From NCBI RefSeq assembly GCF_030812875.1, contig NZ_JAUSTN010000009.1, positions 1-50,502 of the forward strand: 50,502 nucleotides of DNA, written 5' to 3'. The notes beneath the pieces were generated by a model. That model did not search any database. It was not told the DNA's origin and saw nothing but the letters and a program-made list of their open reading frames with translations. Both the position numbers and the translations under genes were made by a program. Positions 44,572 to 50,502 of the stretch are shown piece after piece (position 1 is the first letter of the stretch; every line of letters starts with the position of its first letter). The DNA is from Peptoniphilus_B koenoeneniae (GTDB lineage: Bacteria > Bacillota > Clostridia > Tissierellales > Peptoniphilaceae).

Positions 44572-45299
44572 ACCGCACCTCCAATCTCACCTGCGTTCAA
44601 CGCCAAAAGAAACAAGAAACAAATGATTACCAAAATATCCTGTATTCTAAATTTGATTTGTATCAGACAGGTCCGTGAATGAGGATTTTCAATGCCTCTT
44701 GTTACAGATGCAATTGCAAGTTCATCAGCTGCCTTGGACGCAGTCATTAAAAGCGGGACATACAAACACTCAATTGTCATCCCAGGGTGATGAATAAAAC
44801 CCTTAAAAGAAAGTGATACATCTCTTAAACGCATACCGTCTTTGATATAGTGCCAATCTTCTTGAATTGTCGGAATATATCGCAACATAACCGCCAACGG
44901 AATGTATATTCCTTTAGAAAGATGTGCTTTATTCATTGCTGTCAGAAATTCATTTACTCTCGTTGTGGACAGTATGATTCCAGCGAGCATTGCACAAGGA
45001 TACACTTTGTAGAAAAGCCCCATCCATGCGACAAACATCGTATATACAACACCCGTTTCAAGAGAGAGAACGTAAAGGGTCAGTAAATAAAATAAAGCAA
45101 AAAAGATCAGATGGCATAAAGAGCGTTTGGCTTTCCCGCATGTGCATCCAAAAAGTGTGATGAATAACACTAATAGCCATACATGCCGCAACGATGGAGC
45201 CATCGTTGCGGCAAATACAGTGATTGCAAGTAACAAGATTTTTGTACGTGGATCAAACGTACACAATCCACTATGAATTTTTGTGTACTGTATATTCAT
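44568..45299 (-). CDS. ECF transporter transmembrane component EcfT (module 4)
   Basis: A 243-residue membrane protein with about six helices. The coupling motifs are GMRLRDVS (Asp instead of Gly) and ASVTRGIE. It overlaps both the S-component and EcfA by 4 bp, so expression is tightly coupled. Confidence 0.85.
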   Translation of the reverse strand: MNIQYTKIHSGLCTFDPRTKILLLAITVFAATMAPSLRHVWLLVLFITLFGCTCGKAKRSLCHLIFFALFYLLTLYVLSLETGVVYTMFVAWMGLFYKVYPCAMLAGIILSTTRVNEFLTAMNKAHLSKGIYIPLAVMLRYIPTIQEDWHYIKDGMRLRDVSLSFKGFIHHPGMTIECLYVPLLMTASKAADELAIASVTRGIENPHSRTCLIQIKFRIQDILVIICFLFLLALNAGEIGGAV

Positions 45300-45895
45300 G
45301 CTGTGATACCCGCTTTTTCAAACTGTTTCTTTAATAGCTTGCTTCCAACAAAACCGCTGAGCAAAGCAATCACTATTGTTCCGATCAACATTGTTACAAG
45401 TACAATCCAACTGGTAGATGCAAGCATACTATCAAGATATTCCTGTGTCGTTCCTTTTTCCAGCATAGTATTTACCCATGTTTGCGGGTTAATAAAATAT
45501 GCAATATATGTGCCAGTTCCACCCAAGCAAAAGAATACATACGAAAGAATATTCATTTTTTTGCTTTTATAATTTGCAGTGTGTGCGACAATTTCTGCAA
45601 GTACTCCACCAATTAAATAGCCGATTGTCATTCCAATGTGCATACCTGTTACAAAGCAAAAGATTGCCATAAGCGCACTTGCAATAAAAATGGGGCCTTT
45701 CTTTGGTACTTTCGCAACCATAAGCAAATACACTGGACCAGCAAGAAGAGCAGCACCGACAGGATAGTAGAAAGTGAGTGCTGGCATCATCGCAAACACA
45801 CCACCGCTAAGGCTGATACAGATAAAGATAATTGCGGAAAAGACACCTGTTACGATAAGTTCTTTGACAGAAAGACCGGATTTCGTGTTAGACAT
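45296..45895 (-). CDS. ECF S-component, Trep_Strep/MptD-type (module 4)
   Basis: About 199 residues from the ATG at 45895, chosen because GGAGGAAC lies just upstream; the frame opens 10 codons earlier. It has six hydrophobic segments, and the C-terminal basic motif KLLKKQFEKAGI matches the module 1 paralogue. It is first in the S-T-A-ABC-ABC-DtxR operon. The ligand is unknown. Confidence 0.8.
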   Translation of the reverse strand: MSNTKSGLSVKELIVTGVFSAIIFICISLSGGVFAMMPALTFYYPVGAALLAGPVYLLMVAKVPKKGPIFIASALMAIFCFVTGMHIGMTIGYLIGGVLAEIVAHTANYKSKKMNILSYVFFCLGGTGTYIAYFINPQTWVNTMLEKGTTQEYLDSMLASTSWIVLVTMLIGTIVIALLSGFVGSKLLKKQFEKAGITA

Positions 45896-45959
45896 TTTTT
45901 GTTCCTCCATTTTGATATATTCCACATTTGACTTTCTAAAATCAATGTGGTAGGCTTTG

Positions 45960-45975
45960 ATTAGTTCCAGCTAAC
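45960..45975. promoter_or_regulatory. weaker GTTAG-type palindrome (module 4)
   Basis: ATTAG-N6-CTAAC with the same 6-bp spacer as the three stronger sites. One base of the left arm differs. It lies in the gap between the S-component and the divergent AraC gene. Confidence 0.4.
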
Positions 45976-46038
45976 CGCTGTAAAAAACTATACATGAACT
46001 GATTTGCTTTCGCAACACATTCAGCCCATTGTCGTCCG

Positions 46039-46069
46039 ATGTGTCTGAAAGTATGTCTAATGTGTCTGA
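46039..46069 (+). repeat. 10-bp direct repeat with 21-bp period before araC
   Basis: ATGTGTCTGA occurs at 46039-46048 and 46060-46069, ending at the AraC ribosome binding site. A partial copy, TATGTCTA, lies between. The spacing equals that of the repeats before the module 2 araC gene. Confidence 0.55.
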
Positions 46070-46080
46070 GGAGGATGATT

Positions 46081-47073
46081 ATGTCCGATATTGCTGCTCA
46101 ATTCAATACTATGTTGATAAAAAGTGGTTTTCAGAAAATGCCACCAAATGGAAAATTTAGCTCTATTGGAAACTTTTATTGTTTGCCTGAATCATTTGGA
46201 GAGGGAATTTATTGGATATACGGTGAAAAAAACCTATTTAATATCAAAATACATGATTTCTATTTTTACGAGGATGAATTTTTCGATCAGGAAAGCCTAA
46301 ACTGGCCGGAGAGCCTAAGCATCACCTATTACGAATCTGTATCTGGTGAAGAAATCATGCCTTACCGGCGCCTTACCGCGGGATGTATAAAAACATTCTT
46401 TGGAGGCCAGCACCCATACAAGGCAATTTTTCATAAAAACATACCAATTCGGACGATTGGTATAGAGATTATGCCTGCTTACTATGAAAAGTATCTAAAA
46501 GAAGCATTTCCAGATGAATATATAAATCCAGATGAAGCATTTCGCGAGATTGATCAAGCAAATGATTTCCCTGAAATGGTTTCTCTGTTACGCAAAATCT
46601 GGAATTATAATGGAGATGGAATGGCCGCAAAACTATTCTTCCAAAGTAAAGTTTTCGAGGCAGTAGCTTTGATTGTCGAACATAACAAAAAGAGTCCAGA
46701 AAGAGGGAAAGTCCGTATTTCATCACAGGATATAAAATCTCTTGAAAATGTCGCTGCGTATATCAACGATCATTACAACAGAAAAATTCTTTTAGATAAA
46801 CTAGCGCGCATTGCCTGCATGGGAACAACAAAGTTGAAAATTACATTTAAGCAGGTCTATTGCTGCACCATTACGGAATATATTCAACAGCGGCGTTTAT
46901 CTCAGGGAGAAAATCTCCTTTGCTCCACCGATTTTTCAATTGAGCAAATTGCTCTGGCTGTTGGATATAGTAATGCTGGTCGTTTTTCAAGAGACTTCAA
47001 AAAAAGTACTGGTCTATATCCTTCTGAATATCGGAAGTGGGCACAGCAAAAAAAATCAATAAAAACGATATAA
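46081..47073 (+). CDS. AraC-family regulator (module 4), divergent
   Basis: About 330 residues from ATG 46081 behind GAGGAGGATG; the upstream in-frame start at 46039 lies in the repeats and has no ribosome binding site. The C-terminal double HTH includes LDKLARIACMGTTKLKITFKQVYCCTITEYIQQRRL and IEQIALAVGYSNAGRFSRDFKKSTGLYPSEYRK. It has the same divergent placement as in module 2 and is likely the activator of the ECF-ABC operon. Confidence 0.85.
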   Translation: MSDIAAQFNTMLIKSGFQKMPPNGKFSSIGNFYCLPESFGEGIYWIYGEKNLFNIKIHDFYFYEDEFFDQESLNWPESLSITYYESVSGEEIMPYRRLTAGCIKTFFGGQHPYKAIFHKNIPIRTIGIEIMPAYYEKYLKEAFPDEYINPDEAFREIDQANDFPEMVSLLRKIWNYNGDGMAAKLFFQSKVFEAVALIVEHNKKSPERGKVRISSQDIKSLENVAAYINDHYNRKILLDKLARIACMGTTKLKITFKQVYCCTITEYIQQRRLSQGENLLCSTDFSIEQIALAVGYSNAGRFSRDFKKSTGLYPSEYRKWAQQKKSIKTI

Positions 47074-47290
47074 CAAATCATTCTGTTTAGAGAAGTTCCT
47101 CTATAAACTATTGAAATATCATCTTCTTTCTCTTGTGCTTAGCAAAGCAGAAGGAAAATATTTCGACATATTCGAAAATCCCCTTGCTTTTTTCTACATA
47201 ATAGCAATCATGTTTAGTTGGGCAAGAAGCGAGCGTCAGGGAATTTTTCTCTGGCGCCCATTTTATGGCACCGAATAGGAATGATAAAAT

Positions 47291-47310
47291 CCCCCAGTTC
47301 AACTGGGGGG
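47291..47310. repeat. GC-rich perfect hairpin
   Basis: CCCCCAGT and ACTGGGGG pair across a very short loop; on the minus strand ATTTTAT follows. It could act as a terminator for the AraC pseudogene or be an element end. The surrounding 47074-47325 has no recognised gene. Confidence 0.5.
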
Positions 47311-47325
47311 GCAATAATGCCCTCT

Positions 47326-47386
47326 TTGGAGAGCCACCACCGGAGATAGGCCCTTATAGTGCCTATCTCCGGTGGTGGCTCTCCAA
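47326..47386. repeat. perfect 26-bp inverted repeat with 9-nt loop
   Basis: The arms 47326-47351 and 47361-47386 are exactly complementary, with 9 bp between. The right arm, read on the minus strand, is the end of the AraC pseudogene (HFGEPPPEIG); the left arm is its reverse complement. The gene end has folded back on itself. Confidence 0.85.
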
Positions 47387-48318
47387 AATGTTTTTTAAAA
47401 GCTGAAGAAAACTTGCCTTGATTTAAGTATCCTGCTAAATCCGCTATTTCTCCGATAGACATACTTGACTTATGAATTAGTAACTCTGCTGCCGCTTCAA
47501 GACAAGTTTTTTTTAATGAAACTGCCTATTGAATTTCCGGTTATATAAGCAAAACATCTTTTAAGACTTGATTCAGAAATTGCATATTTTTTTGCCAGTT
47601 CAGAAATAGAATATCTGTCAAAAGGATTTTCCATAAGAGCTTTGTAGCATTCTTGAGTTGCTTCGTACACAGGCTCAGAAAAGGATGGAAGTTTATGTGT
47701 GTCTTTACTTTCAACTAAACTCAGAAATAGTAATAGTTCTATTGTTTTAATTATTGAATATGGAAGCTGTATCCTCTCATCAACCCTATATAATTCACCA
47801 ATAATATGATTGATTTCATGACGAGAGCGGATAATTAACGCCGCCCCATTTTTGCACACCTTATCCCGCATTTCAAACAAATCTATATTTCCATATGGAA
47901 AATATTTTGAAATGGACTTTTGTGCTATACTCATATCAATAAAAAGAGAAAGCCCAACATATTTTTTCATGGGAATACAAGAGTTTTCAAACGGTACTTT
48001 CCCAAGTTCTAAAACACTTAAATCTCCTTTCCCAATAAATGCGCGTTCATTATTTTCCAACTTAAATTCATAGCACCCTTCAAGGCAATGATCAATTTGT
48101 AAGATTCCTTCTTTAGGTGTTATTTTTTGATGTGTTGTTCCCATATTTAAGTTGTTATAAGATAATTGAATTCCTTCAAGCAAATCATAACAACGCATTT
48201 CTCCTGTACCCGTTTCGTTTCTAAAACGATAAACTTTCGCATTATCAACATTTTTCTTCTCCGAAAAAATATACCCATTGTAGGCGTTTTCGATAATACT
48301 CTTTCTATTTAACTCCAT
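47361..48318 (-). pseudogene. AraC-family regulator, frameshifted and ending in a snap-back
   Basis: The first 273 codons give a regulator of the module 1 AraC type (IDHCLEGCYEFKLENN; first HTH YSISELAKKYAISESSLKRCF). In a run of eight A residues near 47508-47515 the frame is lost. With seven A it would continue as KKTCLEAAAELLIHKSSMSIGEIADLAGYLNQGKFSSAFKKHFG, the second HTH. The true 3' end is replaced by the inverted repeat at 47326-47386. It is inactive as read. Confidence 0.8.
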
Positions 48319-48463
48319 ACCTTTTGTCTCGCTTCTTGATAATTTTTTGCTATTATACCATAAATATGAGCCTCCCTCTTCCCATCTCTTGTTAAATTTG
48401 ATATACTGTTCTGAAAATATGCTTAATGCTTGCTATCTTAATCGTTCTTTTGTAGCAAGCACA

Positions 48464-48591
48464 GTAAGTGTACGGACACTTACGAAAAATTGACGAAGCA
48501 GCCCTTTGGGATCTGCTTCTTTTTTTATCAATTTTTAACTTGTTAGGGAGAACCCTAAGACCCCGAAATACACTCAAAGGAGGAACTAACT
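48464..48591 (+). other. oriT-like leader, copy C
   Basis: GTAAGTGT-ACGG-ACACTTAC at 48464-48483, a GAAGCAG/CTGCTTC hairpin with T-run, and the conserved block at 48539-48564. The sequence after the block, up to the start of mobC, differs from copies A and B, so this copy came from a diverged element. Confidence 0.65.
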
Positions 48592-48792
48592 ATGGCAAAT
48601 AGAATAAGAAACGAAAGACTTGAAATTAAACTAACTGAAGAAGAAAAAGCTCTTTTTGAAGAGAAAAGAAAACTTTCAAAGTGTAGAAACATGAGCCATT
48701 TCATCCACAAATGCGTTTTGGAAAAGGAAATTTATCAAGTGGATTTAGAGCCTTTCAGGGATTTACAAGGCTTACTTTCTAATGCAACATAT
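48592..48792 (+). pseudogene. mobC: mobC fragment (diverged, N-terminal 66 codons)
   Basis: ANRIRNERLEIKLTEEEKAL, then KCRNMSHFIHKCVLEKEIYQ and DLEPFRDLQGLLSNAT, is a diverged MobC, cut at the same SNAT motif that continues as NNINQIAK in the full gene. It is joined to reversed DNA of another element gene. Confidence 0.75.
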
Positions 48793-49022
48793 GCTCCAAT
48801 CATTGGTACGCCGTATAGACTAACTAAAAATCCAATAATCAATACTTCGATTCCGATGGTAACTTCTTTTTGTAAGAAAGATGCTATTGCTCCAAATATG
48901 CAAAACATCATCAGCAAATATAGCAGTGCCGTTCCTATTCCGAGTAAGAATGTCAGAAAGGCAGTGAGAATACTAAGCAGGAAGCTGATTGGGAAAAAGA
49001 TTATTTTTATTATCCATCTCAT
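48793..49022 (-). pseudogene. CD1845-family-like ICE membrane protein fragment
   Basis: RWIIKIIFFPISFLLSILTA, then FLTFLLGIGTALLYLLMMFC and a last hydrophobic stretch, resembles CD1845-type small membrane proteins of Tn1549-like conjugative elements. There are three hydrophobic segments. Its 3' end is lost at the mobC junction. It indicates that a conjugative element contributed here. Confidence 0.65.
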
Positions 49023-49065
49023 AAAATATATTCCCTTTATTAAAGACTTAAATTCTTTAACTCTC

Positions 49066-50403
49066 CTAAAACTTTAAGCTAAAATCATCTTTTTTAATTA
49101 TTTCGTAATAGATGGATGAAATTATGAGGTTAACTAACCAACCTAAGGGAACTACGTACCAGACCATCTCTACTCCTATTTTATGGGCAAGGGTTATAGA
49201 TAAAGATACCCTTACAAAAAGATTTATGAGATTTGCTAGGGTGAAGACTCTTACATCTCCCACTCCCCTTAAAGATCCATCAACACAGTGCTTGCTTCCT
49301 ACTAGGATAAAGAAAAAAGCGATGAATTTTAGATAGGCATTGGCTGTGTTTATGGCAAGAGCTGAAGAGTTTTCATTCATAAAAAAAGCCGTTATGGCAG
49401 GATAATTTATTCTTAGTATTATTAAAACTAAGAGGCAATAACAAATGGTTAAGCTTAAGGATGCTCTTAGTCCTTTTCCTATCCTTTCTAGTTTTCTCGC
49501 TCCAACATTTTGAGAAGTGTAAGAAGAAACTGCGTTGCCAAGGCTTGTTATTGGAACTATAATTAGGATTTCAATCCTCATTGCTGCAGAAAAGCCTGCC
49601 AATATTTCTACACCGAAAGAATTTACAACTGATTGAACGAGAAGCTGACCGATAGTAATGGTTGATTGTTGTAAAATTGATGGAAGGGCAAGATTTGTGA
49701 CAAGTTTTAGCTCCTTAAGGTCAAAAACCCTGTCAATTTCCACATCAAATTTCCTCAAGTGCCTTATAAAAATTGCAAAAGAAAAAATAGCTGACAAACC
49801 TTGGGCTAGGAGGGTGGCGTAAGCTGCTCCCTTAATACCGTATCCTAAGTCTTTAACCATGTAAATATCCAAAATCACATTCAATACTGATGAAAATATC
49901 AAAAAGTATAGGGGGATTTTTGATTCTCCAAGAGCCTGATAGAGGGCTGATATAATATTATACATAAACAAAAATGGCAAGCCATAAAAATAAATGTCTA
50001 AATAAAGAATCGACATATCCATAATATCTGCAGGAGTATTTAAGATAGCCATTAATTTTTCAGAAAATATTAGTCCAAATATCGAAAGAGCTAAGGATAG
50101 GAATAAAAATCCTATCATGGATGTATAAATAGAACTTTTCATTCTTTTATAATCTCTTGATCCAAAATATCTTGCTATAAGAACTGAAGCTCCTGCCCCA
50201 CCTCCTACTGCTATACAAATAAAAATGGTAGTTAGGGCAAAGCTTGCTCCAATAGAAGCAAGTGCTGCTTCGCCAACGTATTTACCAACGACAGCAGAAT
50301 CTACTAAAGTATAGACCTGTTGGAAAAGTGAACCGATAATCATAGGCAGGGCGAATTTAATAATCGCCTTACTCGGCTTTTCATCAGTAAGATAATGATT
50401 CAT
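49066..50403 (-). CDS. MATE-family multidrug/toxin efflux transporter
   Basis: A 445-residue protein with twelve predicted helices in two repeats. Family motifs include FALPMIIGSLFQQVYTLVDSAVVGKYVGEAALASIGAS (about 17-54) and NAVSSYTSQNVGARKLERIGKGL (about 287-309). It is a Na+ or H+-coupled exporter of cationic drugs or metabolites in related proteins. It appears intact, unlike the truncated MATE part at 38465. AAGGAAG lies upstream of the ATG. A dyad at 50428-50448 precedes it. Confidence 0.9.
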   Translation of the reverse strand: MNHYLTDEKPSKAIIKFALPMIIGSLFQQVYTLVDSAVVGKYVGEAALASIGASFALTTIFICIAVGGGAGASVLIARYFGSRDYKRMKSSIYTSMIGFLFLSLALSIFGLIFSEKLMAILNTPADIMDMSILYLDIYFYGLPFLFMYNIISALYQALGESKIPLYFLIFSSVLNVILDIYMVKDLGYGIKGAAYATLLAQGLSAIFSFAIFIRHLRKFDVEIDRVFDLKELKLVTNLALPSILQQSTITIGQLLVQSVVNSFGVEILAGFSAAMRIEILIIVPITSLGNAVSSYTSQNVGARKLERIGKGLRASLSLTICYCLLVLIILRINYPAITAFFMNENSSALAINTANAYLKFIAFFFILVGSKHCVDGSLRGVGDVRVFTLANLINLFVRVSLSITLAHKIGVEMVWYVVPLGWLVNLIISSIYYEIIKKDDFSLKF

Positions 50404-50427
50404 ATAAACTTCCTTATATAATGTATT

Positions 50428-50448
50428 TAGGTTGTTAAAGGTAACCTA
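50428..50448. promoter_or_regulatory. dyad upstream of MATE gene
   Basis: TAGGTT-N9-AACCTA, about 25 bp upstream of the MATE start. MATE genes in Firmicutes often have a divergent MerR or MarR regulator; any such gene would lie beyond the window. The regulator identity is unknown. Confidence 0.4.
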
Positions 50449-50502
50449 TAACCCTTTTTCGACTAAGTATTATTCAGGTTTGCTGTATAATATTGTTATT
50501 AG

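Noticed and set aside
47291..47386. IS200/IS605-type element end
   Set aside because: The strong hairpins suggested it, but no Y1 transposase or TnpB/IscB reading is present in or near 47074-47500, and the larger repeat is explained as a snap-back of the AraC end.
47108..47462. Two short minus-strand ORFs after the AraC pseudogene
   Set aside because: The first part of 47214-47462 is the frameshifted second HTH of AraC; the remainder crosses the inverted repeat and hairpin and matches nothing I recognise.
16447..48591. CRISPR-like repeats
   Set aside because: The three leader copies are about 9 and 23 kb apart with mob genes after them; no short regularly spaced repeats or cas genes exist in the window.
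48592..49077. 161-codon plus-strand ORF as one gene
   Set aside because: Only the first 66 codons are MobC; the rest is antisense to a CD1845-like membrane protein fragment.

Overview
The window looks like a chromosomal genomic island of a low-GC, Gram-positive anaerobe (Firmicutes, possibly a Peptoniphilaceae/Tissierellia-type or related clostridial coccus). The grounds are AT-rich DNA, Gram-positive ribosome binding sites, ECF transporters, FeoABC and Tn1549/Tn5397-like mobile-element genes. The species cannot be fixed from the sequence alone. No rRNA, tRNA or CRISPR array was seen.

The window is a stack of related mobile-element remnants, and most element cargo is import-type ABC machinery. 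Four paralogous cargo modules can be read. Module 1 (8416-16226) has two ABC half-transporters, an ECF ATPase (EcfA), EcfT and a Trep_Strep/MptD-type S-component, plus AraC and TetR regulators. Module 2 (18143-25320) has an ABC pair in one operon with feoA, feoB and a feoC-like gene, with a divergent AraC regulator. Module 3 (28707-33013) has an ABC pair and TetR, bounded by halves of IS30 elements. Module 4 (38465-48318) has ECF S, T and A, an ABC pair and a DtxR-MATE chimera, with a divergent AraC gene and an AraC pseudogene. The ABC pairs resemble YbtP/YbtQ and IrtA/IrtB, exporter-fold proteins that import ferric siderophores. With FeoABC and a DtxR remnant nearby, import of metal or metallophore is the most economical reading, but the substrate is inferred.

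Around the modules the same parts recur: a large serine recombinase whose 3' end lies in an attachment site made from the end of rumA/rlmD (23S rRNA uracil methyltransferase), a small SHOCT-like gene, a sigma-like gene, then the cargo, then a non-coding oriT-like leader (three copies), then mobC and once the start of a relaxase gene. At least five rumA-end sequences are present (about 850, 3440, 7040, 28255 and 35310). This indicates repeated integration of, or recombination between, integrative mobilizable elements at one target. Only the recombinase at 35286-37079 is intact; the others are deleted or truncated.

Layout. 1-3770: STAS-like gene, rumA-tail fragments, CopZ-like metallochaperone, decayed IS3. 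3975-6776: mgtC/sapB and a GmrSD-type restriction gene. 7019-8106: attachment site, decayed recombinase, SHOCT gene. 8416-16226: module 1. 16447-18030: oriT/mobC remnant, recombinase fragment, sigma pseudogene. 18143-25320: module 2. 25386-28533: oriT, mobC, relaxase start, YafQ/DinJ toxin-antitoxin pair, AbiEii remnant, Xre regulator, rumA end, IS30 fragment. 28707-33013: module 3. 33209-35145: IS30 and IS3 fragments. 35200-38300: attachment site, intact recombinase, SHOCT gene, sigma-like gene. 38465-48318: module 4. 48464-50448: third oriT/mobC remnant, CD1845-like fragment, MATE efflux gene.

Shared regulatory sequence supports the modules working as a set. A palindrome GTTAG-N6-CTAAC lies upstream of modules 2 and 3 (twice in 3), and a weaker form upstream of module 4. 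The two TetR genes share a GAC-N6-GTC operator-like dyad. The two divergent AraC genes each have direct repeats 21 bp apart.
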